Numbered from the stretch's first letter, positions 27,044-35,840 are shown. The stretch is 64,000 nucleotides of DNA from Oscillospiraceae bacterium (GCA_015067885.1 SVLO01000007.1:20352-84351); one strand, 5' to 3'. Notes: generated by a model not told the origin, from the sequence alone. Numbers and translations: made by a program.

Positions 27044-28165
27044 ATGCAAATTTTGCGTGGGATATTCTCCTTTTTCCGCCGCAACGTGGTGATGACGGTG
27101 GCCCTGTGCGCGGCCATTATCACGAGCTTCATTGTGCCGCCGGATGCCCAATACATCGGTTATTTCGACTTCAAGACTCTGTCCTGCCTGTTCTGCGTGC
27201 TGGCGGTGGTGTGCGCGTTGCGGCACATCCACTTTTTCTACATTTTGGCCGAGCAGGTGGTCCGCCGGTTCAAAACCGCCCGGTTGAGCGTGCTGGTGCT
27301 GGTGTACATCACCTTCATCGGCTCCATGTTCATTGCCAACGACATGGCGCTGCTGACCTTCCTGCCCCTGGGCTATTTCGTGCTGACCACCACCAACAAG
27401 CAGAAGTATATGGCGGTCACCTTTATTCTGCAGAACATCGCCGCCAATTTGGGCGGTATGCTGACCCCCTTCGGCAATCCGCAGAACCTGTACCTCTACA
27501 CCAAATTCAACATTCCCACTCCGGAATTCATGGCCATCATGGCCCCGCCCTTCGCACTGGCCATCGTGCTGATCACGGTGTGCTGCTTCCTGTTTATCAA
27601 GCCCGAACCGCTGGAGCTGCCGGAAAACTACGTCAAGCTCCCCAAACGGCTAACCGTCCTGTATCTCGTTCTGTTCGCCCTGTCCATCGCCATCGTGTTC
27701 CGGGGCGTCCCCTATTGGGTGGGCCTTATCATCATCCCGCTGGTACTGCTGTTTGTGGACCGCAAGGCCTTGGCTGCCGTGGACTATCCCCTACTGCTGA
27801 CCTTCGCCTTCTTCTTCGTCTTCTCCGGTAACATGGCCCGCATTGACGCGGTACGAAATCTGCTGTCGGCTCTGCTGGACAAAAGCACACTGCTGTTCAG
27901 CACCCTCTCCTGCCAAGTTATCAGCAACGTCCCCTCCGCTATCCTGCTCAGCCAGTTTACCGAAAACTACCGGGATCTGCTGGTGGGTGTCAATATCGGC
28001 GGAACCGGCACCCTGATCGCCTCCCTGGCAAGCCTCATTACCTTCACCCAGTACACCCGCTATAACCCCGGCAGGGGCGGCTATTACATCAAGCTGTTCT
28101 CCCTGTTCAACTTCGGTTTTCTCGCCGTACTGACAGCGTTCATGCTGTTGCTGAAATCCGTCTAA
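27044..28165 (+). CDS. SLC13/ArsB-superfamily ion transporter
   Basis: 373-residue inner-membrane protein with about eleven helices. The conserved half-site sequences are FIANDMALLTFLPLG and QNIAANLGGMLTPFGNPQNLY in the first half, and FFVFSGNMARI, QVISNVPSAILLS and NIGGTGTLIASLASL in the second, as in the DASS/ArsB (CitMHS) families. The substrate (dicarboxylate, sulfate or Na+/H+ exchange) cannot be told. ATG at 27044 with AGAGG upstream. Confidence 0.88.
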   Translation: MQILRGIFSFFRRNVVMTVALCAAIITSFIVPPDAQYIGYFDFKTLSCLFCVLAVVCALRHIHFFYILAEQVVRRFKTARLSVLVLVYITFIGSMFIANDMALLTFLPLGYFVLTTTNKQKYMAVTFILQNIAANLGGMLTPFGNPQNLYLYTKFNIPTPEFMAIMAPPFALAIVLITVCCFLFIKPEPLELPENYVKLPKRLTVLYLVLFALSIAIVFRGVPYWVGLIIIPLVLLFVDRKALAAVDYPLLLTFAFFFVFSGNMARIDAVRNLLSALLDKSTLLFSTLSCQVISNVPSAILLSQFTENYRDLLVGVNIGGTGTLIASLASLITFTQYTRYNPGRGGYYIKLFSLFNFGFLAVLTAFMLLLKSV

Positions 28166-28168
28166 CGT

Positions 28169-28197
28169 AAGGCCTCCGCCCATGGCGGAGGCCTTTT
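28169..28197 (+). terminator. Terminator of the SLC13-like gene
   Basis: 12-bp stem AAGGCCTCCGCC/GGCGGAGGCCTT with a 3-base loop and TTTT, 4 bases after the stop. Confidence 0.85.
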
Positions 28198-28203
28198 ATC
28201 TCG

Positions 28204-28232
28204 TTGACAAATCCCCTGCGCTATCTTAGAAT
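28204..28232 (+). promoter_or_regulatory. Promoter of the yfhO-like gene
   Basis: Perfect TTGACA (28204-28209), a 17-base spacer and TAGAAT (28227-28232), 30 bases before the ATG. Confidence 0.8.
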
Positions 28233-28262
28233 ATAGGTATCTTCGAGAAAGGGGGCGCGGAT

Positions 28263-30578
28263 ATGAGCCGACCCCGCACCCGTCTGTGGATGGGAATTGC
28301 CAGTTTTCTTCTGCCCGGCGCGCTGTTTTTAGCTATCTGCGCCGCCATGGGCTTTGCCCCCTTTGGGGACAGCTCCATTTTAATTTTCGACCTGTCCGAC
28401 CAGTTTGTGGAGTTTTTATGCGCCCTAAAAGAGGGGGACGTGTTCTTCAGTTGGAACACCGCCCTGGGCGGCAGCTATATTGGTACCTTCTCCTACTACG
28501 TGTCCAGCCCCTTCTCCCTGCTGACCCTGCTGTGTCCCAACGAAGCCATGCCCATGGCCGTGGTTTTCCTCATCGCCCTGAAGCTGTGCTGCGCGGGGCT
28601 GACCTTCTTCCTGTTGCTGGGTCGGCGCACGGGTCGATATGACCTGACCGGAGTTGCCTTTTCCCTGTGCTACGCCCTGATGGCCTACAACATGGCCTAT
28701 TCCATGTCCTTCATGTGGCTGGATGGGGTGCTGTGGCTGCCCATACTGCTCATGGGTGTGGAGGACATTTTGGACAACAAGTCCGCCCGCCTGCTGGTGG
28801 CGGCGCTGGCGGTCAGCTTTGTATCCAGTTGGTACATCTCCTACATGACCGGCCTGTTCTGCGCCCTCTATCTGCTGTGGCGCTGTGTCTGTGAAGTAGT
28901 TCCCCTTCGCACTACGCTGACCAATCTGTGGCGGCTTATCCTGCGGGCCGGCCTTGCGCTGCTGCTGACGGCGTGGCTGTGGCTGCCCACCGCCCTTGCC
29001 ATGTTCGGCGGCAAGCTGGCTCAAAGTACCACTCCCCTGTCCGTGGGTTTCAATTGGCCCATCACCACCTTGTTCTATAAGCTGTTTTCCACCGGAGCTT
29101 ACGACTCGGTGACTTATACCGGTTCGGCGTTCCTCTACTGCTCGGTCCCCGCCGTGCTGCTGGCACTGGTTTGGCCCTTCCTGCCCGGACGCACCAAACG
29201 CGCCCGATGGGCCACTGGGATCATGGCCGCGGTCCTGGTGCTGTCCCTGTGGCTGTCCCCCCTGGATGCCGTGTGGCACCTGTTTCAGGCGCCCAACAGT
29301 TTCCCCGGCCGCTGGGCCTTCGTGGTGTCCTGCTTTATCCTGCTGCTGGGCTACGACAGCCTGCTGCAGCTTCTCAAGCCCCTGTCCTCCACCCGCCTGC
29401 TCACCCTGCTGCTGACGGTCGTGCTGGCGGTGGATATGGGTGCCAACGGCCTGACCATTTTCCGTCGGCTGGATGAGGAGTTGGGCTTTGAGTCCTATTC
29501 CTCCTATCACGACTATAAGGTGCAGATGGGGTCGCTGGTGGACCAAATCAACGCCGACGAGGGGTTCTCCCGGGCGGTCAGCGACGTGGGGCGCAGCCGG
29601 AACGAGCCTGCCGCCTTCGGCTATAAGGGCATCGATTTCTTCTCCAGCAGCTACGATGCCAACGTCAACCGGGTTTTGAGAAGTTTCGGTCTTACTCAAA
29701 GGTGGTTTTGGGTCACCGACCAAGGCTCCACCCCGGTCACCGACCTGCTGCTGGGCGTCAACTACCACATCAGCGACGGAACCATGCCCCCCTGGTACAC
29801 CCCCGTGGCCCAAAGCGGCGAGCTGACCCTGTACCGCGGTAATCTCACCGCCGCCCCCGGCTACTTCACCGACTCCGAGCTGTTCCTGCACCCCAACTGG
29901 TGCGGCACGGACGGCATTTCTGCTCAAACCCGCACTCTGTCCGCCCTGAGCGGTGAGGACGAGGCCGTGTTCACCCAAATAGGCTCTACCGTGCGCACCG
30001 ACGAGGAGTTTTCCACCACCTGGACCTTCACCTCCGACGGCAACCCCATCTACGGTCGCTTTGTCCCGGTGGAGGACCATGACGCCCTGTTGTACGTCAA
30101 CGGCGTGCCGCACGGCGAAATCTACACCAGCGAAACCGACTGCCTGCTCTACCTCGGCACCTTCTTCCAAGGCACTACCGTGGAGGTCACCCTTATCACC
30201 ACCGCCCCGGCTGAGCGGCGTGTGGAAATGTTCTGGGAGCTGGACACCGCCGTGCTGACCCGGGCGGCAGAGCGCCTGGAGCAGCGCGCTCTGCAGGTCA
30301 CCGACTACTCCAGCGGCTATTTGGCCGGCACCGTCACCGCCGATACCGACGGTTGGCTCTATACCTCCATCCCCGCCCAGCCCGGCTGGACGGTGCGTGT
30401 GGACGGCCAGGTGGTGGAACACACCGCTTTGGACGATGCCCTCATCCTCGCCCCCCTGACCGCCGGCGAGCATACGGTTTCCTTTACCTACACACCTCCG
30501 GGCCTGTATGTCGGCCTTGGCCTGACCGGCATCGGTCTTGCTCTGTGCCTGTGGCTGCTGCTGCGGAAAAAGAAATAA
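28263..30578 (+). CDS. YfhO-family large membrane protein
   Basis: 771 residues. About twelve membrane helices in the first ~400 residues are followed by an extracytoplasmic beta-rich domain and a final helix (about 745-765) before the basic end LLRKKK. Family marks include DLSDQFVEF (loop 1) and GDVFFSWNTALGGSYIGTFSYY. YfhO proteins are GT-C-like and are linked to glycosylation of lipoteichoic acid or wall polymers in Bacillus. The acceptor here is unknown. Monocistronic, with its own promoter and terminator. Confidence 0.9.
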   Translation: MSRPRTRLWMGIASFLLPGALFLAICAAMGFAPFGDSSILIFDLSDQFVEFLCALKEGDVFFSWNTALGGSYIGTFSYYVSSPFSLLTLLCPNEAMPMAVVFLIALKLCCAGLTFFLLLGRRTGRYDLTGVAFSLCYALMAYNMAYSMSFMWLDGVLWLPILLMGVEDILDNKSARLLVAALAVSFVSSWYISYMTGLFCALYLLWRCVCEVVPLRTTLTNLWRLILRAGLALLLTAWLWLPTALAMFGGKLAQSTTPLSVGFNWPITTLFYKLFSTGAYDSVTYTGSAFLYCSVPAVLLALVWPFLPGRTKRARWATGIMAAVLVLSLWLSPLDAVWHLFQAPNSFPGRWAFVVSCFILLLGYDSLLQLLKPLSSTRLLTLLLTVVLAVDMGANGLTIFRRLDEELGFESYSSYHDYKVQMGSLVDQINADEGFSRAVSDVGRSRNEPAAFGYKGIDFFSSSYDANVNRVLRSFGLTQRWFWVTDQGSTPVTDLLLGVNYHISDGTMPPWYTPVAQSGELTLYRGNLTAAPGYFTDSELFLHPNWCGTDGISAQTRTLSALSGEDEAVFTQIGSTVRTDEEFSTTWTFTSDGNPIYGRFVPVEDHDALLYVNGVPHGEIYTSETDCLLYLGTFFQGTTVEVTLITTAPAERRVEMFWELDTAVLTRAAERLEQRALQVTDYSSGYLAGTVTADTDGWLYTSIPAQPGWTVRVDGQVVEHTALDDALILAPLTAGEHTVSFTYTPPGLYVGLGLTGIGLALCLWLLLRKKK

Positions 30579-30584
30579 CATTCG

Positions 30585-30618
30585 AAAAGGGTGCAAACCA
30601 TTTGGTTTGCACCCTTTT
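30585..30618 (+). terminator. Terminator of the yfhO-like gene
   Basis: Perfect 16-bp stem AAAAGGGTGCAAACCA/TGGTTTGCACCCTTTT with loop TT. It may act in both directions, also ending the lipoprotein gene on the other strand. Confidence 0.88.
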
Positions 30619-30633
30619 ACTAGAATACTAGAT

Positions 30634-31107
30634 TTAATATTTACCACATTCGCATTGGGTAAGGCAAAACACCAATTCGTATGCGTCTTCCCACGTATGT
30701 AGATATCTATCATATTCGCTATCTATATCTTCAAAACAGGCGACCACCCGCTCTTCTGCCATATCGTATGCAAAAACCAACAGTTTTTCTTCTCCTCCAA
30801 CCGTGTTTATCCTGCAAGCAGCATATTCATACTCTGACGTTAAGGCAACCAATTCAATCTCTAAATCGACCAGTTTTTGGCATGCAATAAACTTCAGATC
30901 GGCATAATCATATTCCTCCCAGGCAATATTGGATCGACCGTATAGCATTGTCACCACCCAGTCATAGCTATACTTATGACCATCCAAAGTCCTATGTCCA
31001 CAGGCAGCTGTAACCTCTGTCAGAACATCCTTTTCTTCCATCTGCTCACCACAACCAACAAGTCCAAACATCAAAAAAGCCAATACCAATGCCATTATAC
31101 GTTTCAT
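30634..31107 (-). CDS. Hypothetical lipoprotein, AT-rich
   Basis: 157 residues. The signal peptide MKRIMALVLAFLMFGLVGC ends in a lipobox with the lipidated cysteine at residue 19. The mature part is acidic, with four further pairs of Cys scattered along it and the end CLTQCECGKY. No family is recognised. The gene is clearly more AT-rich than its neighbours, which suggests recent acquisition. Shine-Dalgarno AAGGAG precedes the ATG. Confidence 0.85.
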   Translation of the reverse strand: MKRIMALVLAFLMFGLVGCGEQMEEKDVLTEVTAACGHRTLDGHKYSYDWVVTMLYGRSNIAWEEYDYADLKFIACQKLVDLEIELVALTSEYEYAACRINTVGGEEKLLVFAYDMAEERVVACFEDIDSEYDRYLHTWEDAYELVFCLTQCECGKY

Positions 31108-31244
31108 GTAATATTCTCCTTTCTAATCTTTATCCGGAAACAGCTCTTCGTTCTGTAAATGTCTTCGCCCCTAAATAAAAAGTACACCTAAGTATTCAGA
31201 TGTGTCGCAAGTTAAGTCTATCATAATTTCTTGCAAAAAAGCAC

Positions 31245-31274
31245 TAGGGTGCAAGCTATATAATTTGCACCCTA
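31245..31274. repeat. Palindrome echoing the yfhO terminator stem
   Basis: Arms TAGGGTGCAA/TTGCACCCTA (10 bp) with a 10-base loop. The GGGTGCAA core is the same as in the hairpin at 30585-30618, so the lipoprotein gene is flanked by two related palindromes. The rest of 31108-31291 holds no gene. Confidence 0.6.
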
Positions 31275-31291
31275 TTCACAGGTTATTGTAT

Positions 31292-31323
31292 AAAGTCCGG
31301 CAGCCCAATGGCTGCCGGACTTT
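31292..31323. terminator. Terminator of the cysteine synthase gene
   Basis: 14-bp stem AAAGTCCGGCAGCC/GGCTGCCGGACTTT with loop CAAT and A/T runs on both sides; 12 bases downstream of the stop of the gene on the minus strand. Confidence 0.85.
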
Positions 31324-31334
31324 TATTTATCCAA

Positions 31335-32264
31335 TCAATCGTCAAACAAAGGGGTGGAGAAGTACCGTTCGGCAGTGTCGGGCAGAACGGTCACAACGGT
31401 CTTGCCGGGTCCCAGCTTCTTAGCCATCTGAATGGCAGCCGCCACGTTGGTACCGGAGGAGATACCGCACATCAGGCCCTCTTCCCTGGCCAGGCGTCGG
31501 GCAGTGTCCAGCGCCTCTTCATCGCTGACGATGTAGATGTCCTCATAAATGGAAGTGTTCAAAATCTCGGGGATCAGGCCGTCACCAATGCCCATCTGCA
31601 GGTGGGTGCCAACGGTGCCGCCGGCAAGGATGGCGGCGTTTTCCGGCTCCACGGCCCAAATGGTCATTTTGGGGTTCAGGGCCTTCAGCGTCTCGCCAAT
31701 ACCGGTGATGGTACCGCCGGTACCGATACCGGAGCAGAAGCCGTCAATGGGGCCGCCCACCTGCTCCAAAATCTCCAAGCCGGTCTGGTGCCGGTGGATC
31801 ATGGGGTTGGCGGGGTTGACAAACTGCTGGGGTACGAAGACGTTGGGTTCCTCACGCTGCATACGAAGGGCGGTCTGCAGGCAGTTTTCGATGGCGTCAC
31901 CAATGTTGCCCTCGTCATGGATCAGCACCACCTCCGCGCCGTAGTGCTGCATCAGCTTTTTGCGCTCGATACTGACGGAGTCGGGCATGATGATGCGCAC
32001 CTTATAACCCAAAACCGCACCCACCAGCGCAAGGCCAATGCCCTGGTTGCCGGAGGTAGGCTCCACAATGATGGTGTCCTTGGTGATTTTTCCGCTGCGC
32101 ACGGCGTCCATGACCATGTTGTAGGCCACGCGGGTCTTGATGGAGCCACCCACGTTCAATCCCTCGTACTTGACCAGGACTCGTGCCGCCCCCTCTGGCA
32201 CCATGTGGTTGAGCTGGATCATGGGTGTCTGACCCATGGCGTCCAAAATGTTTTGATGTATCAT
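31335..32264 (-). CDS. cysK: PLP-dependent cysteine synthase family protein
   Basis: 309 residues, fold-type II PLP enzyme making cysteine from O-acetylserine and sulfide. The PLP lysine is K43 in GLNVGGSIKTR, where the more usual sequence is GGSVKDR. TSGNQGIGLAL binds the substrate, and GTGGTITGIGE binds the PLP phosphate. The D-to-T change after the lysine could mean a related substrate. ATG at 32264 with GGAGAGAG upstream. It lies 31 bases after tRNA-Pro on the same strand with no terminator between. Confidence 0.9.
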   Translation of the reverse strand: MIHQNILDAMGQTPMIQLNHMVPEGAARVLVKYEGLNVGGSIKTRVAYNMVMDAVRSGKITKDTIIVEPTSGNQGIGLALVGAVLGYKVRIIMPDSVSIERKKLMQHYGAEVVLIHDEGNIGDAIENCLQTALRMQREEPNVFVPQQFVNPANPMIHRHQTGLEILEQVGGPIDGFCSGIGTGGTITGIGETLKALNPKMTIWAVEPENAAILAGGTVGTHLQMGIGDGLIPEILNTSIYEDIYIVSDEEALDTARRLAREEGLMCGISSGTNVAAAIQMAKKLGPGKTVVTVLPDTAERYFSTPLFDD

Positions 32265-32295
32265 AGCTCTCTCTCCATATACAGAATTCTTTGCT

Positions 32296-32371
32296 TGGTC
32301 CGAGTGACAGGATTCGAACCTGCGGCATCCTGCTCCCAAAGCAGGCGCGCTACCAACTGCGCTACACCCGG
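32296..32371 (-). tRNA. tRNA-Pro (anticodon TGG)
   Basis: 76-base cloverleaf on the minus strand. 5' CCGGGTG pairs with CACTCGG; D-arm GCGCAGTTGGTAGCGC; anticodon arm CTGCTTTGGGAGCAG (anticodon TGG, reading CCA); T-arm GCAGGTTCGAATCCTGT; the encoded end is ACCA. Confidence 0.95.
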
Positions 32372-32386
32372 ATATTACACCACCAC

Positions 32387-32415
32387 AGTATAATATATCC
32401 ATCCAACGATTGCAA
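32387..32415 (-). promoter_or_regulatory. Promoter of tRNA-Pro (and probably cysK)
   Basis: TTGCAA (32410-32415), a 17-base spacer and TATACT (32387-32392) on the minus strand, about 10 bases before the tRNA 5' end. The -35 is a palindrome shared with the trmB promoter. Confidence 0.75.
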
Positions 32416-32438
32416 GTATTCTTTTCCTGTGGTAAGAT
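32410..32438 (+). promoter_or_regulatory. Promoter of trmB, sharing its -35 with the tRNA-Pro promoter
   Basis: TTGCAA (32410-32415), a 17-base spacer and TAAGAT (32433-32438) on the plus strand; the start codon is 20 bases further. Confidence 0.7.
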
Positions 32439-32458
32439 ATTCGGTGAGGTGAATCCCA

Positions 32459-33163
32459 ATGAGAATGAGAAAGAAACCCAATCTGATCCCCCGGATGGAG
32501 CGGTGCGGCCACCTGCTGGTGGACACGTCCGAGCAGCCCTTCCCCAACCGCGGCCACTGGCGGGACCTGATGCCCGGCGCCACCGCCCTGCATCTGGAGC
32601 TCGGCTGCGGCAAGGGCCGCTTCACAGTGGAGACCGCCGCCCAAAATCCCGACGTGCTGCACGTGGCTGTGGAGCGGGTCCCCGACGCCATGGTCATCGC
32701 CATGGAGCGTGCCAAGGAGCTGGGCCTGACCAACGTGTTCTTCGTGGACGACGACGCCCGCCGCCTGCCGGAGCTATTCGCTCCCGACGAGGTGGACCGG
32801 ATTTATGTTAACTTCTGCGACCCCTGGCCCGGTCATCGGCACTCCAAGCGCCGCCTGACCGCCGTGGGCTTTTTGGAGCTGTACCGCCAGGTCCTCAAGG
32901 ACGGCGGACAGATCCACTTCAAGACAGACAACCGGGACCTGTACGAATGGTCCCTGTTCCAGTTCCCCAAGGCCGCCTTTGAGCTGTCCCAGGTCACCCG
33001 CAACCTGCATGAAAACGGCATCTGCGGGGTCATGACCGACTACGAGGAGAAGTTCCACAACCTGGGCACCCCCATCAACCGCTGCGTGGGTACCAAGCTG
33101 TTCCGCGAGGCTCCCCCCACCCCCGAAATTCCCGACGACGAGCCGGAGCAGGACGAAGAATAA
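32459..33163 (+). CDS. trmB: tRNA (guanine-N7-)-methyltransferase
   Basis: 234 residues, making m7G46 in tRNA variable loops with SAM. SAM-binding motif LELGCGKGRFTVE near residues 46-58; the family block VNFCDPWPGHRHSKRRL near 119-135 and HFKTDNRDLYEW near 155. The C-terminal extension PTPEIPDDEPEQDEE is acidic and probably disordered. GAGGTG lies 7 bases before the ATG. Confidence 0.96.
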   Translation: MRMRKKPNLIPRMERCGHLLVDTSEQPFPNRGHWRDLMPGATALHLELGCGKGRFTVETAAQNPDVLHVAVERVPDAMVIAMERAKELGLTNVFFVDDDARRLPELFAPDEVDRIYVNFCDPWPGHRHSKRRLTAVGFLELYRQVLKDGGQIHFKTDNRDLYEWSLFQFPKAAFELSQVTRNLHENGICGVMTDYEEKFHNLGTPINRCVGTKLFREAPPTPEIPDDEPEQDEE

Positions 33164-33166
33164 AGC

Positions 33167-33197
33167 AACACCCCCGAGGAAGCTCCTCGGGGGTGTT
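33167..33197 (+). terminator. Terminator of trmB
   Basis: 14-bp stem AACACCCCCGAGGA/TCCTCGGGGGTGTT, loop AGC, followed by CGTTTT. It may also end the feo operon on the opposite strand. Confidence 0.85.
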
Positions 33198-33201
33198 CGT
33201 T

Positions 33202-33342
33202 TTACTCGTGGGGGCAGCTTTTGCACTTGCTGCAGTCGCCGCAGCAACCGCCGCCCTGTTTATGGCTGCGCCAGATGGAATAGATCACCAGTCCGACCAC
33301 AAGGGCCAGCACCGCAATTACAATGATATCGCCCACAGGCAC
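33202..33342 (-). CDS. FeoB-associated Cys-rich membrane peptide
   Basis: 46 residues: a membrane helix (about 4-24, GDIIVIAVLALVVGLVIYSIW), then a basic turn and the cysteine cluster CCGDCSKCKSC. It starts at GTG 33342, one base beyond the feoB stop codon, with GGGGA six bases upstream. Such peptides regularly follow feoB in Firmicutes and probably help iron handling at the transporter (FeoC-like role). It is too short for most gene finders. Confidence 0.85.
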   Translation of the reverse strand: MPVGDIIVIAVLALVVGLVIYSIWRSHKQGGGCCGDCSKCKSCPHE

Positions 33343-33343
33343 C

Positions 33344-35530
33344 TCACTTCCCCGCGCCTACACCGTCAAGGCGATTGACTTTACCAGCCTTGTAGCCCTT
33401 GCGGAACACCAGCCAAACGAGGGCAGCCAGCACCACAATCGCCACCACAGTCCACACGCTGAAGGGGGCGGTGCCGCTGATCAGGCCGCCAATCTGATAG
33501 ACGACCATAGCAATGGCATAGGCAAACACGCACATATATCCAATGGCGAAAGCCGTCCACTTGCCGCTGTTCATCTCCCGCCGGATGGCACCCATAGCTG
33601 CAAAGCAGGGAGCGCACAGCAGGTTGAAAATCATGAAGCTGTAGGCACGCAGGGGGCCGAAGTCCCGGGCCACCAGGCCCCAGATCTCGTCGCCGGTCTC
33701 GGACAGCTCCCCGGCGTAGTTGTAGAGGGTACCGAAGGTCATAACGACCTCCTCCTTGGCAATGAGGCCCGTGACGGTGGCCACGGCGGCCTTCCAGGCC
33801 ATATCGCCCATCCAACCCAGGGGATAGAAGATCCAGGCGATCATCTTGCCCATGGTGGCCAGCAGGGAGTAGTTGTTGTCCTCCACCACGCCGAACACGC
33901 CGTTCTGGAAGCCGTAGCTCTGCAGGAACCACAGCACGATGGAACTCAGCAGCACGATGGTGGTGGCCCGCTTGACAAAGTCCCAACCGCGCTCCAGCGT
34001 GGTGCGGGCCACGTTGCGGACCGAGGGCAGGTGGTAGGCGGGCAGCTCCATAACGAAGGGAGCCGCATCCCCGGCCAGGGCCTTAAACTTCTTCAAAATC
34101 ACACCGGACACCACCACGGCGGCGATGCCGATGAGGAAGGCAGACAGGGCCACCAGGGGGGAATTGTCAAACACAGCGCCGGCAAACAGACCGATGATGG
34201 GCATCTTGGCGCCGCAGGGAATAAAGCCGGTAGTCATGACGGTGATTTTACGGTCACGCTCGGTCTCGATGGTGCGGGAGGCCAAAATACCCGGCACGCC
34301 GCAGCCGGTAGCCACCAACATGGGGATGATGGACTTGCCGGACAGGCCGAACTTGCGCAGGATCCGGTCCATAATAAAGGCCACACGGGCCATGTAGCCG
34401 ATGTCCTCCAAAACAGACAGCAGCAGGGACAGCACCAAAATCTGCGGCACGAAGCCCAGCACTGCGCCCACACCGGCCAAAATGCCGTCCATAATCAGCC
34501 CGTACAGCCAGCCGCTGACCCCTAGGGTGGTCAGGATGCCGTCGAAGAAGGTGGGGACCCACTGGCCAAACAGCACGTCGTTGGCCCAGTCGGTACCCAT
34601 AGTACCGATGGAGAAGGGATAGCTGCCCATAGCGATGGCGTACATCAGGTACATGACACCGGCGAAAATGGGCAGAGCCAAAATGCGGTTGGTCACGATG
34701 CGGTCGATCTTCCCCGACAGGGTCAGGCCGTGCTTGGCCCGCTTCTTCTTCACCGCCCGGCCCACAATGTCCGTGATGTAGCGATAACGCTGGTCGGCAA
34801 TGATGCTCTCGGCATCGTCATCCAGCTCCCGCTCACAGTCAGCAATATGCTTTTCCAGATGTTCCAACAGCTCTGCATCCAGGCCCAGCTCGGCGCGGAC
34901 GTTCTCGTCCCGCTCGAACATCTTGATGGCGTACCAGCGCAGATAGTTGCCCAGCACCTTGCCCTCGATAGACTCCTCAATGTGGGCCAGGGCGTGTTCC
35001 ACGCTGCCGTTGAACACGTGGGGCATCTCGCCGTGGCTGTGGTTGCGGGCCAGCTCCACGGCCTTGGCCGCCGCCTCTGCACAGCCTTCCCCCTTCAGAG
35101 CGCTGATCTCCATTACCACGCAGCCCAGGGCGCGGCCCAGCTTCTCCAGGTCGATCTCATCCCCGGCCTTGCGCACCAGGTCGATCATATTCACCGCAAC
35201 CACCACAGGATGGCCCAGCTCAATAAGCTGGGTGGTCAGGTAGAGATTTCGCTCAATATTGGTGCCGTCCACAATGTTCAAGATGGCATCGGGATGCTCA
35301 TTGACCAGATAAGTACGGGTGACCACTTCCTCCGGCGAATAAGGAGAAAGAGAATAAATACCGGGCAGGTCCTGAATGACGACATCCTTATGGCCCTTCA
35401 GCCGCCCCTCCTTCTTCTCCACCGTAACGCCGGGCCAGTTGCCCACATACTGATTGGAGCCGGTCAGGTGATTGAACAGGGTGGTCTTACCGCTGTTGGG
35501 ATTGCCCGCAAGGGCAATTTTAATGTCCAT
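33344..35530 (-). CDS. feoB: Ferrous iron transporter B
   Basis: 728 residues. The N-terminal G domain has G1 GNPNSGKTT (9-17) and NMID as the G4 motif. A helical linker follows, then the Gate-type membrane core with about ten helices, including PQILVLSLLLSVLEDIGYMAR, GCGVPGILASRT, FIPCGAKMPI and LLCAPCFAAMGAIRREM. It imports Fe2+ under anaerobic conditions. ATG at 35530 is preferred: AGGA is 8 bases before it, against 2-3 bases for the ATG at 35536. It follows feoA in one operon. Confidence 0.96.
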   Translation of the reverse strand: MDIKIALAGNPNSGKTTLFNHLTGSNQYVGNWPGVTVEKKEGRLKGHKDVVIQDLPGIYSLSPYSPEEVVTRTYLVNEHPDAILNIVDGTNIERNLYLTTQLIELGHPVVVAVNMIDLVRKAGDEIDLEKLGRALGCVVMEISALKGEGCAEAAAKAVELARNHSHGEMPHVFNGSVEHALAHIEESIEGKVLGNYLRWYAIKMFERDENVRAELGLDAELLEHLEKHIADCERELDDDAESIIADQRYRYITDIVGRAVKKKRAKHGLTLSGKIDRIVTNRILALPIFAGVMYLMYAIAMGSYPFSIGTMGTDWANDVLFGQWVPTFFDGILTTLGVSGWLYGLIMDGILAGVGAVLGFVPQILVLSLLLSVLEDIGYMARVAFIMDRILRKFGLSGKSIIPMLVATGCGVPGILASRTIETERDRKITVMTTGFIPCGAKMPIIGLFAGAVFDNSPLVALSAFLIGIAAVVVSGVILKKFKALAGDAAPFVMELPAYHLPSVRNVARTTLERGWDFVKRATTIVLLSSIVLWFLQSYGFQNGVFGVVEDNNYSLLATMGKMIAWIFYPLGWMGDMAWKAAVATVTGLIAKEEVVMTFGTLYNYAGELSETGDEIWGLVARDFGPLRAYSFMIFNLLCAPCFAAMGAIRREMNSGKWTAFAIGYMCVFAYAIAMVVYQIGGLISGTAPFSVWTVVAIVVLAALVWLVFRKGYKAGKVNRLDGVGAGK

Positions 35531-35547
35531 TTCCATCTTCCTTTCGC

Positions 35548-35565
35548 AGTTAGTCTTAACTAACT
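35548..35565. promoter_or_regulatory. AGTTAG palindrome between feoA and feoB
   Basis: Perfect arms AGTTAGT/ACTAACT with a 4-base centre. The sequence is close to DtxR/IdeR-type metalloregulator boxes, and two related sites lie upstream of feoA. Confidence 0.55.
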
Positions 35566-35586
35566 ATCGTGCATAAAAAAGCGGTG

Positions 35587-35808
35587 TCACTCCACCTCGA
35601 TCATTTCGGCATCTGCCTTACGCAGACTCAAGGCGTAACCACGCAGGTCCAGCTCCATGGGATCGCCCAAAGGAGCCACCTTTCGCACGTAAATTTCCAC
35701 GCCCTTGGTAATGCCCATATCCATAATGCGGCGGCGGACGGGTCCCTCTCCATTCAGCTTGACCACCACGGCACATTTGCCCACAGGCACATCTTTTAAT
35801 GTCTTCAT
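35587..35808 (-). CDS. feoA: Ferrous iron transport protein A
   Basis: 73-residue SH3-like protein that assists FeoB. The family pattern is visible: MKTLKDVPVGKCAVVVKLNG, RRRIMDMGITKGVEI, then DPMELDLRGYALSLRKADAEMIEVE. ATG at 35808 with AGGAGG 7 bases upstream; a GTG two codons earlier overlaps that site. First gene of the feo operon. Confidence 0.94.
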   Translation of the reverse strand: MKTLKDVPVGKCAVVVKLNGEGPVRRRIMDMGITKGVEIYVRKVAPLGDPMELDLRGYALSLRKADAEMIEVE

Positions 35809-35840
35809 GTTCACCCCTCCTCGCTCTCGCCGGGTTTGCG

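Noticed and set aside
28425..30713. 762-codon minus-strand frame opposite the yfhO-like gene
   Set aside because: Low-complexity Gly/Gln/His translation antisense to a protein with clear membrane topology, promoter and terminator.
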